The translations under genes and the position numbers were made by a program. Shown one piece after another: positions 26,572 through 38,088 of a stretch of 64,000 nt of DNA. Under the pieces are notes generated by a model. That model was given only the letters and a program-made list of their open reading frames with translations, was not told where the DNA came from and made no database searches. Location: the NCBI GenBank assembly GCA_035048815.1, contig JAUCBN010000043.1, forward strand, positions 2,383,501 through 2,447,500. Direction: 5' to 3'. Source of the DNA: Abelmoschus esculentus. Taxonomy: Eukaryota; Streptophyta; Magnoliopsida; Malvales; Malvaceae. The first letter of the stretch is position 1, and every line of letters starts with the position of its first letter.

Positions 26572-27578
26572 ATGGAATTTGAAAAAAAGAAGAGATGGAA
26601 ATCCATGGTGTCACGCCTTTTCAAAAACAAATCAGCTTCTTGTTTCTTTTTCCCTAAGGTGAAGCCTGCTACATTTAGTACGAGCTGTGCACCTGTGTAT
26701 CTCAACGTATACGACCTAACGCCCATGAATGGTTATATTTACTGGGCAGGCCTTGGTATCTTTCATTCTGGTGTGGAAGGTTGGTTGATAACATTTTCTC
26801 TAGAAAATATTTTGATTCTCCTTAGTTCGCCCATATATATAGTTTCTCAGATATAATGGTAGAAACAGTAGTAAATACTCAACATCATAACATGTGGAAC
26901 ACAGACTTGACAATCATGTCGTTGCTATCGAGTTTATGTCTAGATTTTCTGATGACTCAACCTATACTCTGTTAGTTCATGGTGTGGAATATGCATTTGG
27001 AGCTCATGACTACCCTACTAGTGGTGTTTTTGAGATTGAGCCACGACAGTGCCCGGGATTCAAGTTTAAGAAATCAGTATTCATTGGAACCACAACACTA
27101 GACCCTATGCAGATAAGGGATTTCATGGAGCAGTACTCAGAAAGGTACAATGGAGATACATATCACTTGATCGCCAAGAATTGCAACCATTTCTGCAATG
27201 GTATTTGTCAGAAGCTGACCGGGAAACGAATTCCTAAATGGGTAAATCGACTGGCGAGAATAGATATAGTACACTATCACATCCTCCATCTTGCATACTG
27301 TAAATCATTTTTCTGATGTTACCTGCATATTCTCATGTCACATTTGTTACCCATCTCTAACTTGTGTGTCAGGTTCAATGTGCAACTGTATTCTTCCTGA
27401 AGGCCTTAGAACTTCAGTTGTAAAGCATGATCCAAATTATGAACCGCAAGACAGTGAGAAGAAAAGACTGAGATCTAGCTTTAGTTGCCTGGCTTCGGTG
27501 TCGAAGCAGCCGAAATCTTCACTACTTAAATCATCCTCAAGAAACTCCCTACTACCATCATCGGAATCGAAAAGCTAG
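26572..27578 (+). CDS. PPPDE/deSI-like cysteine peptidase family protein
   Basis: The PPPDE fold (DUF862) covers deSUMOylating isopeptidases (deSI) and related thiol peptidases. The conserved reading is exons 26572-26779, 26976-27263 and 27373-27578, which sum to 233 residues in frame. The catalytic His lies in GLGIFHSGVEVHG, split by the first intron, and the catalytic Cys is in LIAKNCNHFCN. HDYPTSGVFEIEP and GKRIPKWVNRLARIG are also typical. The tail is Ser/Lys-rich and ends SSESKS. The second intron is odd: the frame-conserving donor at 27264 reads AT rather than GT (AATAG then ATATAG), while its acceptor TGTCAG is normal. If not spliced, translation stops after WVNRLARID plus 16 residues, which keeps the catalytic fold but loses the tail. 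Whether this plant subfamily acts on SUMO or ubiquitin is unknown to me. Confidence 0.85.
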
Positions 27579-28710
27579 AACGATGTTTTATGTTGAAAGG
27601 AAAGGAAAATAACCGGTTCGGGTTATTCCTTTGGCATTTTGAGTGCATCCCTAGCAAGCTCCATAGAAAAGGCTTTGACAGTTGAAGATATCCTTTGGTG
27701 TTGTGTTCTGGTTTCTGTAACACAACATTAATGTGCTGAGAATTTGTTATTTTGAGATGTTGATTCGTTCCTGTCTGAAAAAACACTAATCAAGTGTAAT
27801 TTTTTTTATTCATAATTATGTTCAACTTTTTTATTTAAATTACAATTTTAAATTGTTTAAATAACATTATAGTAAAGAAAGCAGAAAACAATCCATTGGT
27901 TTTAGTTCTTTTAAAATAAAAATGTTTAATAAGTTAATACATTTATTGACTTAAATATGTTAAATTTGTTATTCCTATATGTAAATTCTTGTTGCCACTA
28001 GATTTTTCCCAACATAAAAGGTATTTAGTAGGACTAATATTTATTTATTTCAATCAGTTGGCCAATTAATTTAAATCTAATATTAAATTGCACTAACGAA
28101 AGTTCAATATTAAATTCCAATGAAAGATAAGAGAAAAATATACTTCTGTGACAGTCAAAATTACATTAATGCCATCCAACAAGAAATTAATTTGGCATTT
28201 CAGCAGTAATTTCCAACCAAAAAATATATATGAATCAAACAATGACTAATACAGATGAAGAATCCAAAATTAGCTTTGACCAAATAAACCTGCAGGAACC
28301 AAAAAAAAAGACATTTCAGATTTACAGTACTTAACTATTAATTTGTTAATGTGGATTTCAATTATGAGACACTGACTCAAGATAAGTAATTATATAAACA
28401 TCTATATGCAATACAATTAACTAGCATTTTTAAGATTTTTTCTTTGTATATATTTGAAAAATATATTTTATTCCCATGTTCAAAGTATATTTCAACACAA
28501 ATATCCGACACATATTTAGAAGAAAATAAGAGTCCAAGATACATAAGCTTTAAAACCAAAAGAAATGCCCTATTGTGGCTTATATAGCAGGTGATCTTGG
28601 CCATACTTTCATGAATAAAGTTCACGATATAATTGCAATGGCGTTGTCAGTGCAAACTAAGAAACTCAACTGAGAATAGATAAAATGTGGAAGCAAGGTT
28701 GAAGAATTTA
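27579..28710. other. Spacer between convergent deSI-like and LPEAT1 genes
   Basis: 3' UTRs of two convergent genes and AT-rich DNA between them. No coding signal or bounded repeat is seen. Confidence 0.6.
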
Positions 28711-31521
28711 TCAATCGTTTTTGGGATGCAAAACACTAGGCAGGCGATTATTACCATTGAGAGCAGCAAGGTATATTCGCTTCTCAGCCAACCCGATATC
28801 AGAAAGTATCAAACCACCCTGCAGGCAAGAAAAACAAACAAAAATTAAATGAATAAATAAAACATATACACGTGTATAACATAACCGAGTTCGAACAACA
28901 TAACAATGAAGATAGTTCAAGTAATATTGTGTCATATTTAATACCTCAGAAGCCATCAATTTTCGGACGTTATTAGCATATAATTTTGGATTATCCTTCT
29001 CTTGCTGCGATGGGTGGTAAACAGGTAACCATGTTACCTCCAAGTGATTTACAAATTGACACAGAAGAAAAATCACATGTCGCGCCTAAAAAGGACAATA
29101 CAGATCAGCTCACCAGCATTAACATCATCAGGAAGAAAAAAGGTCCTAAAACAAATATATTTAACATCAAATTAATTGAAATTTAATGTTTTCTTGAAGG
29201 GGGAAATATAATCAAGTTTTCCAAATAATCATCTGCTCTATCAACATTTAGTGATTTCTTCTTAAAATTCTTCCATAAACCAGGACAAAGGTTACAGCAA
29301 CAAGCATTGGTTGAAGTAGTTTTAACAGATTTTACACAAATGCACTATGCAAACAACAAAACATCATTGGAATATTAGTGTAACGAACAAAAATCAGCAG
29401 AGTGCAACTATAGTGCACAAATGATTTGTACTGAGATCACCAAATAACTAACGAAAGAAAACCGATTTTTCTCGTATGTATTATCTTTTATGTCCGGTGA
29501 TCAGTTACAGGTATTAAACAGCTAACTGATGGGGGGGGGGATACAATTTATTACCAGAAATCATAAAGCCATTTTGATTTTCCTTAATAGATACTCACCC
29601 CAGATATTGAATCCCAAGCTGGACTAAATCTTTGGTATGGGTACCTTAATATAACAGGCACAACAGGTGCTCCGGCTAAAAAGGCACCAGTCTTGAATGG
29701 GAGGAGGAAATCCCCATTAGTTGTTGTTCCTTCTGTTGTCGAGAAGAATATAAATCAAATTTTACTAGTTACAGATAGGCATGTGAAATATAGATGTTAG
29801 GATGCCAGGAAACACCAGCTACAGACAAATATATACTCATACAGTAGAGCATGCACCATAAATTAAACCATGTGATAAATGCATAGTGAATAAATAAGTT
29901 GATTAACCTGGAAAGAGCATTATCATTGGAGCCAATTCATTTTGGTGCGCATTATGAACTCTATCAGTCACAATGCCTGAAAGACAGACCAGTTAGACAT
30001 TGTACTTTTGATTGATTAAAGTGGCGAAGAACGAGTTTGATGACGTAAGTTTTTCTACCTGCAACACCTTTGAAGTCTGATGATTTTGACTCTCGCTCAA
30101 CATAGACACAACCAAGACATTTACTGTAAGAAACAAGGCAAATATCATTCATCGTGTCAACTCCAACTCAAACCAATTTATTTATACTAGGAATGCAACA
30201 TATACAGAGATAGTGTAGAACTGGTAGGAAACATACAAAACAAAAGAAACATATAACTATCCAAGAGAAAATGATGTACACAGTACTCTTTCCAAAATGA
30301 AGATTTTTATTCCAATGTAAATGGTTCGCTCGCTAGACATGGCTTACAACATAAGGTGTGAAGCTTGTAGATTAGGAGCTTAGACTGAAATAAGACAAAA
30401 CTATTGCCACAAGTCCCATAACTATATCATTCAAGCTTTAAAATGAAAAATGATGACTTGTCACGTTGATAAGATACAAAAAATCAATAACAATAACCAA
30501 AATGCAGTTTGTTTTTCAACAAATCACAGGGGAAATTTGGAGGATAAAATTAACTCTCACCCGATGAGACCAATTAAGGGAAGTTTACTCACTGATCTCT
30601 TCAGCAATAAAATCCAAGCATTTCAAATGGAAAAACCAAACAAGAGATATGTCAGTTAAAACAGCAAAAGCTTACCTTCTATGCCAAAATCAACAACCAA
30701 AACGAGAAGTGTAGCTAATGTTAACAGACCTTGGCAACAAAACTTGGAAAGGACGAGGACATGTGATATAAGATATCTAAATATGACAAGTGATTAGATA
30801 CGATTGCCCCAGCCCTTTCTTGATCTTCCGATTGTTTGGTACTCTGTAGAAAAATCAAACACCGAGAAATAGAAATTTCAGGAGAATGTTGATCAGGCAA
30901 TTACACTTCTTATGTTTAACTATTGTCGGCAAGTTAGCATAATTAAATGCATATAAATTCTCTTTAAAGATGTCAAACTTGAATGTCACAAATGCTGAAT
31001 AAGTAAAATCCCACCTCGATTTTTGAATTCTCTTGGGTATTTGTTGAATCCTTATGAGTTTCATTAATCCAATAAAATCCTATCGTAAAAAGCAGCAACC
31101 TAGAAAGAAACCGGCCCGACTGTACAATCACGGCTCGCCTACACCCAGTCAAGTGTGCAAAATCTTCCTGCTCATCCTCCAGATTCGGGGTCGAGAATAG
31201 CGTAAAAATTCTACAAATCAAGTAATACACGACCAAGATAGCCATTACCAAAACGAGACGTCGAGGGAGAAGCGTGACGATGGCGACTCCCAGCAAGAGT
31301 TTCTCTTTCAATGGAAGCTTTCCACATCCCATGGAACCGTACAAGTCATTGCGCACGAAGGCAGCGAATTTCTTCTCGAGCTCCTGGATATCTTCGGCGG
31401 CGGATGATGCAGCGGATTCAAGGAGGGGGCGGTCGTCTTTGGCGGAGGAATCGTGGTCGTTGAGGTCTGAATCACCATTCTTTTCCGATTTTGAATTAAT
31501 ACCATTGAGTTCGGATCCCAT
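28711..31521 (-). CDS. LPEAT1: Lysophospholipid acyltransferase LPEAT1
   Basis: LPEAT1 acylates lysophosphatidylethanolamine and related lysophospholipids with acyl-CoA at the endoplasmic reticulum, in phospholipid remodelling. Exons (minus strand) are 31521-31015, 30843-30730, 30598-30561, 30123-30059, 29976-29908, 29732-29599, 29085-28945 and 28818-28711. They join in phase to 391 residues, near the 398 I recall for Arabidopsis. A membrane segment lies at about residues 75-110 (LVLVMAILVVYYLICRIF). The acyltransferase HX4D motif is in SNHLSYLDI, and the EGTTTNGD motif follows MLFPEG. VNHLEVTWLPVYHPS, KLYANNVRKLMASE and the ending LILSDIGLAEKRIY are family-typical. A 38-bp exon at 30561-30598 is easily missed. 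Confidence 0.92.
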
Positions 31522-33198
31522 ATTGATTCTAGAAACCTAGTGATTTCCTAAATGTTGTATTATAAATTAATGGATCAGATATTGAATTTGGATTTGATCG
31601 GAAATGTATGGCGGAGGGAATGCAAATTTGGGATCGAAAACGAAAGGTTTCGTTAGATCAGAGAAAACCGCCATGGAGGATTCTGCTGCAAATCTCTAAT
31701 CTTCAGCCGCCACGTCCCTCGTGAAGGCCTTGGTTTATTACTGGAAAAACAAAATGCGCGAAAATTGGAATTTTCTAAAATTTTTATTATTTAAATTATT
31801 TTTTTTAAAATTAAATAGAGGTTTAATATTCAAATAAGTGCTCAAATTATAATTGTGGATATTTTTGGTGGCTAAACTATATTTAGTTCTAGATAGGTGC
31901 TTAAAGTTTAAATTTATACCATTTTAAGTGTTTAATCATTAATATAAAATTGTTTGACAATAAAAATATGATAAGTAGTGAGTTTTAATTTTTAATTATT
32001 TTTAAATAAAAATAATTTTTATTTTTTAAATTAATAATTTTAAATTCTTACAAAATAATCTTAAATCCCTAACTCAAAATTCTTAAATTATCATCGTTGT
32101 CACGTTTACTATCTCATCAGAGACCACTACTATCGTCGTCGGATCACCATGATCGTTTTTTCCTACCAACCATTGCTTATAACTGGCGATAGGTATACCG
32201 ACGACTTTATTTTTGCGTTTTTGTTTTTTTTCGACGTTAGAAAGTCGATCGACACACCTACCGTCAATTATCAATGATGGGTGGTTAGGGAAAACAATCA
32301 TGGTAGTTCGATGACAACAATGATGGTCTCCGATGATATGATAAACGATAATAACGATGATAATTTAGAGTTTTGGAATTTAAAGTTAAAGATTTAATAT
32401 TATTTTATAAATATTTAAAATTTTTATTTTAAAAAGATTATGTTAAAAATAAATAAAATTAAAAAAATAATAATAAAAATAATGGTAATTGATAGTTAGG
32501 CTCTTATAATAACGATAATTAAAACGGTAGTTTGATGAAACCCCGTTAACTGCCGATCCAAACAAACGTGTCAACGGCGAGTCAAGAGAAACTAACCAAC
32601 AGGTTTCCGCCACGTGGAATTTTAGAACGCAAACGTTATAATTAAGCACTAAAATATAGAAAAGATGGAATAATAGAAATCTCTCTGCTGTAAACGCGTC
32701 AACAAATAGGTACGAAGTTTCTTCGAGGAAATTTTTTCTGCGATCTTCGATTTTTTTTATTTATTTTGACTGCTTTGGTTAGGTCAATTGCCTCGATCGG
32801 TCCTTTGATCTCCTCTATCTATTCGAAGGTAAGTAATTTCATTTTTTATCTCTATAGATTCTGAATGTTAGATTTGTTTTCTTCATTTTGTATTGCCGTT
32901 GAATCCCGATGTTTCTCTTTGATTAATCGTTATGAATTGAGAGCGTGTTATTTTAATTAGTTATGCTGATTTCGTTAGAGATGTGAGGGTTTTTTAGTTG
33001 AGATTAATCGGATTATTTAATTTCCCAACAATCAGATGAGTATTTAGATGCTTTGATTTTTGGTATGAAATCCTTCAATTTTTATGAAAATTTCAGCTAT
33101 TTTTGTTTTCCTGGTTGTGTTGAATTGTATGTTTGGTGTTTGTTCTGGTTTCGATTTGATTTTTTTTAATAGGAATCTGAGTTTTTGAAGTCTGAGAA
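31522..33198. other. Divergent promoter region of LPEAT1 and the RING E3 gene
   Basis: Shared upstream region of two divergent genes. It contains a long foldback repeat (31980-32470) and the leader of the RING gene, with a probable leader intron 32829-33172 (GAAG then GTAAGT; TTTTTAATAG). Confidence 0.6.
31980..32470. repeat. Long foldback (inverted) repeat
   Basis: The left arm, about 31980-32200, is the imperfect reverse complement of the right arm, about 32250-32470. Matching pairs include ATCATCGTT / AACGATGAT, CAGAGACCA / TGGTCTCCG, CACCATGATCG / CAATCATGGT, and GCGATAGGT / ACCTACCGTC. A short loop of about 50 bases contains a further AAAGTCGATCG stem. No transposase and no target-site duplication are seen. 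It may be a foldback-type MITE, and a transcript across it would form a long hairpin. Confidence 0.75.
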
Positions 33199-33921
33199 AT
33201 GGCGAGTGGGTTTGGGGAATCAGCAAGCCATTCGCCGCCCCAGAATCCTTCTTGCTCTACCAACAACTCCAATGGTGATGCTGGTAATTTTGAGTGCAAT
33301 ATCTGCTTTGACTTAGCGCAAGACCCCATTGTCACTTTGTGTGGTCATCTTTTCTGCTGGCCTTGCCTTTACAAATGGCTTCATGTTCATTCCCGTTCTC
33401 ATGAATGTCCTGTTTGCAAGGCCCTTGTTGAGGAAGAAAAATTGGTCCCTTTGTATGGAAGGGGGAAATCATCTACTGATCCTAGGTCGAAATCTATCCC
33501 AGGTGTTAATATTCCGAATCGTCCGGCTGGACAAAGACCTGAAACAGCTCCTCCACCGGATCCAAATCAGTTTCCCCAAAATGGGTTTGGGTTCATGGGA
33601 GGCTTGGGAAGTTTTGGAGGCTTTGCACCGATGGCAACTGCGAGGTTTGGGAACTTCACACTCTCTGCTGCTTTTGGTGGTCTTCTCCCCTCACTGTTCA
33701 ACCTTCAGGTCCATGGATTTCCCAATGCGGCCATGTTTGGTCCAGCTGCTGGGTTTCCATATGGGTTTCAACATGCATATCATGGTGGCCATGCTCATGG
33801 ATATCATCATCACCACCACCACCATCATCATCGTACTGCACAGGGGCAACAAGATCATTATCTGAAGATGCTGTTTCTGTTTATAATTATTTGTGTTATC
33901 TTTGCAATGATTTATCAATAG
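33199..33921 (+). CDS. RING-type E3 ubiquitin ligase with C-terminal membrane anchor (RMA/RNF185-like)
   Basis: Intronless coding region of 240 residues after a leader intron. A C3HC4 RING lies near residues 33-75: CNICFDLAQDPIVTLCGH, then FCWPCLYKW and CPVCK, followed by VPLYGRG. The C-terminus (MLFLFIIICVIFAMIYQ) is a single membrane anchor, as in RNF5/RNF185 and plant RMA ligases of ER quality control. Between them is a Pro/Gly/Phe-rich linker and an unusual HGYHHHHHHHHH tract just before the anchor. ER membrane ubiquitination is the family role; the substrate is unknown. The gene neighbours a divergent LPEAT1 and a convergent DA1-type gene. Confidence 0.88.
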   Translation: MASGFGESASHSPPQNPSCSTNNSNGDAGNFECNICFDLAQDPIVTLCGHLFCWPCLYKWLHVHSRSHECPVCKALVEEEKLVPLYGRGKSSTDPRSKSIPGVNIPNRPAGQRPETAPPPDPNQFPQNGFGFMGGLGSFGGFAPMATARFGNFTLSAAFGGLLPSLFNLQVHGFPNAAMFGPAAGFPYGFQHAYHGGHAHGYHHHHHHHHHRTAQGQQDHYLKMLFLFIIICVIFAMIYQ

Positions 33922-34468
33922 ACCAAATCTGCTATCAAAGCATGACTTGCCGACTAAATGGATAGCTAAGATGAACTCAATGGTTAAATTTGGTAGTGTA
34001 TGTGTTGTTTCCTTGCAATTTATTGTGTTTTATGTTGTATAACCAAATTATTTTATTTTAGTGTTGAATTTCGTTGTCACTGTTAGTATCCTCCAGAAAG
34101 AATAGGGTTTAACTGAGAAATTATTATATGATCTCGGTTTACCATGTCATCGATGGTTCACCGCGTTTCTCGTGAAGGGTTCAACTGAGAACGGGAATGA
34201 ACAAGAAGCCATTTGTAAAGGCAAGGGACGGAATCGTCAAGAAATGGTGGATCTTTATAGGTTTAAACGTTGAAGAGTATATGGTGCAGTGGTGGAGCTC
34301 GAGGCAGAGCAGCTATGTTGTGATTAATAATGAAGAAAAATCAGACTTGGTCTAATTTCATGTATAAAAAACAATCAAGCTGGGATTAATATGAAATGAC
34401 CGTGCTTTTCAACTCTTTACAAAGAATAGGGAAACCTGTTTTAAGAATAAGGGGTGTTTGCAGGATTC

Positions 34469-37400
34469 TCAGTAAGGAAAACTGCCAGTCATTCGAATAT
34501 GCTCAAGGGTTCTTCTAAGCCCGAATTTATAAACTGCCGAATGGCCTGCTCTAAAACCATCTCCATACACGGGCGATGTGTCTGATTCAATTTGGTGCTT
34601 GAAGAACTCCCCGAGTTTCCTCTCAAATTCGGGTCTCTTTGCCCTTCTTAATCTATTAGAGCCTGAGGATGATGTTGATGCAACATCGCTGCTCGGAGAA
34701 GAAGAATCGAGCTGAGTAGCTAACCACATGTGCGCTAATACCTGACAAATTCCTTCCTCAACGTCCTGACTGAGGGTTTGGAAACCTGGCAAACAAGTAG
34801 AGCAAAATTTGTTGATCAATGTTTCTAGGTACGAAACCGGAACACCTTCTTTTGTATATGTTAAGATAGAAATGGAAAGCACCTTGAAGTCGCATCCATG
34901 CATGCATCATCTCGTGCGCTAAGATCGACCCAGTCAGTAGCCTACATAAAAAAAATCGACTTTCATCTTATACAATCATCTTTCTGTTATGATTAATGGG
35001 ATAAAAAAGAAAAACGAGCATGAAATTGCTTGGTGGAAGCAACTATAGAAAATAATACAAAACCTTGGCAGGCCATATAAAATGAGAATTGCAGTCACTT
35101 CACATCTACGAGTCAATTTGAAGGGCTCTGTTATCATGTCCATGGCTCGATTTCCGATCCCAAAACTTGGTCGCCTTAGAATCTGATGATTTTGGGTTGA
35201 AGATGGTATAAATCTTTGAGCAATACAAAACTACCAAATGGAAATTTCCAAAGTTATATCAAACACCAAGGCAAAAAAGAATTTCAATATTCTTACAGTG
35301 CTGATAGTTTGTTCCTCAGAAAGGCAGAGTCCTCTCGTCTCTGGCATATGATAGTGGCCCTGCCCAACACAAATTTTAGAATGCAATCACTACACAAACA
35401 AAGAAGAGATAACATTTTCTGTGACCAGCTATATTGCTCTTCATTTTTTTTCTTAAAATACCCATGTCTAACACATTCAGAAACGGGAATAGAGATTTAA
35501 AGCCTTACATTCCGACCTAAAAGTTAAAACTGTAACTTACATTCTTTTCTCCCTCTCTGGCTTCATTTAATGCCTGCCTTTCAACAAGGAGTAATGGAAC
35601 TTGCTGCTCGATTTTCATATTTAACCCTTCATAAAACTCTTGTATATCAAGATAAAGGGGTTGGCATTCCTTGGTATCCATAACTGCAGAATCCAAACAC
35701 TCAAGGCAAAGCTTCCGTCCATCATCGAGGGCAACATATCCCGTGTCTCGTGGCTGCATATGATTACTCAAAAGTGTCATGCTTTCGATGTTTTTCTCAC
35801 CGACATACAGAAATAGTGTCCAAGATTTTACTTTGGTAATTTAAATAAAAGCTTTTCATCACACTCACCTCCATTCGCTCACAGCTACAGCATCGTGGAG
35901 TGCTATCATGTTCATGAGAGGGGCAGTACTTCTGGATCCAAAAAGGATGCGCCCTATATTCAATAAGACCAGCAGGGTTTGTTGGAATCTGTCAAAAGTA
36001 TATATCCCGAAAGACAACACCAACCAGCAATGAGTGATGTGCGGTAAGTATAAGTTCTTCTGGTTCAAAATTAATTAAAAAGTATATATACACAATGAAA
36101 ATTTGTATGTAACACGCAGAATTGCAGATACGGGATTCCTATATATCAAACTTCCTTTTGAAATTCCAATTTTCCTTGTATTATTTTCCATTGTTTAAAC
36201 TCAGAACTACATCTGGATCTGGTGACATAAACTACGAACTACTCTTCATGCCACCATATATCCATACAACTCTATTGCATGGTTTTTATATGTACTTGTG
36301 TGACCTTCAGGTTTAGCTTATTTTAGTACTCGGAATTTCATTATTAGGTAAAAACATATGGAAAACATTGAAAAACAGTCATAACTTTTGGTATTACTAT
36401 AAGTTTGTAGTTGACATTTAACATTTGTAATATATAACTCCGCTGACATACGCAGAAATCATAATAATACCCCCTTTAAAGTATATGAACAAAATGACTT
36501 ACAAATGAAACACAGTTAAAATAAATAGAAAACAAGCCAAAAATGCTTACAAAGTGGCTGCAAACATCACATTTTGGATGGTAACGCTCCTTGTAGCAAG
36601 TTTTATGAAAACGATAATTCCCGGACATAGAAAACTGCAGAATAAGGTGGACATCTAAATTAGCTTATTCATCAAAGAATTATCTTGTGAAAGAATCATA
36701 GACAACAACATTGATAGCTACCAAAAGGTCTACTAAAAATGTAACCTTGTACCTCATAATCAGAAATTGGAAGGTTGCAAGCATGGCAACGGAAACATTC
36801 TGGATGCCAAAATGCATTGAGGCAATTTAGAAATCTTCCATGGCCGATCTCAGTATTGCAACCAGCACAAATCCTACAAAAAGATTAATTTTGTCATGTA
36901 AGAAAGAAAATATTTAGAGTCCAAGTTATAGCAAAAAATCTTCGAACCTAATTGATGCAAAGGAAAACCAATTTATAAGCAAATATTTGCAAGGATAAAA
37001 TCTCAAAGATATATCCATAGTTAAACCCTGATTAAATAAGCTGGGATGAAACATATATTGTAGTTAATGAAACATTCATATACCTGTATCCCATCGGAAA
37101 ATGGACTGGGATAGGTTGATACATATTTGCATTTTCATATTGGGGAGGAGGTTCAAAGATCAAGCTTTCTTGTAAGGCTCTTGCAAATTGCTCGTCTTCC
37201 TCTAGTTGAGATTCATCATCTACCCAATAATGAGAAACTCAATAATTCAAATTATTGCATGTTAGGTAACAAGGATAAGTAGGGAAGAGAAAGAACATTG
37301 TATTGGCAACAAGCAACTAATTCACTGATATCATAATATACAGCAAAAAGGAACATTCATGTCAACTTCAGGGTATACATGTTACTCACTAATCATGTTT

Positions 37401-37870
37401 CTCCCCTTCTGGCCTTCCTCTAGAAGGGATAGGGCAATAGCTCGATCTATCTCTTCATTCTCATGCTCCTGCCACACTTCCTACATTAAGGTTGAAACCA
37501 AGATATAACATAGAAAACACATCAGAAGTTAATTAAACTAACTCAATACTTATTTGCACAAGAAAATATCCTTTTTATGCAATCAATGCTTCATAATCTA
37601 ATTTCAACATGCCTACAACACAACCTAGCCAAATCCAGTAAACGGATAGGAACCTTATGCATGTACTAACATCAGCATTGCAGGTAGTAAGACGGGGTTG
37701 ATCATCAAAAAAGCCAAGAACATATAGAAATTAGAAGTAGGGTCTAAGAGATGTAATACCCCTGTTCCAGATGGTGCATAAACTTGAGGATCCTCTGCGT
37801 GATCTCCATGATAATGTTCCTCTGAGTTCTTTTGGCCAGAGCCCTTAAAAAACTTTTTAATCCAATCCAT
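34469..37870 (-). CDS. DA1: DA1-type ubiquitin-interacting LIM peptidase
   Basis: DA1-family peptidases limit organ and seed growth by cleaving growth regulators after ubiquitin-dependent activation. Eleven exons (37870-37760, 37480-37390, 37219-37084, 36873-36753, 36634-36551, 35988-35869, 35753-35541, 35359-35297, 35182-35064, 34941-34883, 34785-34469) join in phase to 477 residues. The start MDWIKKFFKGSGQ matches the family N-terminus. Two ubiquitin-interacting motifs follow (EEIDRAIALSLLEE and DEQFARALQESLI), then a LIM domain (CAGCNTEIGHG, CFRCHACN, CDVC) and the zinc-peptidase motif HEMMH within ILAHEMMHAWMRLQG. The C-terminal domain ends RRTLEHIRMTGSFPY. I cannot separate DA1 from its close paralogues DAR1 and DAR2 by sequence alone. 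Confidence 0.92.
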
Positions 37871-38009
37871 GACGAAGGATGTTAACTCCTCATAGTCAAT
37901 AAGGTTCCTGCCCGCAAACAGAAGATACATTCAAGCAAATATACACAACAATGTTGCAAAATATACGTTTTCAAACCACAGTAAATTTAAATACATCCCA
38001 AAAGAAGAA

Positions 38010-38088
38010 GCTAGGAAAATATGCTAACATAACTGTATAAGCTAGGAAAATATGCTAACATAACTGTATAAGCTAGGAAAATATGCTA
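38010..38088. repeat. 31-bp tandem repeat, 2.5 copies, in the DA1 leader region
   Basis: Copies at 38010-38040 and 38041-38071 are identical, and a partial third runs to 38088. The unit begins GCTAGGAAAATATGCTAACA. It lies upstream of the DA1 start, probably in a leader intron. Confidence 0.9.

Noticed and set aside
27264..27372. U12-type AT-AC intron in the deSI-like gene
   Set aside because: Donor ATATAG does not match the U12 ATATCCTT consensus and the intron ends in AG, so a mutated U2 donor is more likely.
33329..33865. Second plus-frame ORF of 178 codons inside the RING gene
   Set aside because: Out-of-frame shadow of the RING coding sequence; no family resemblance.
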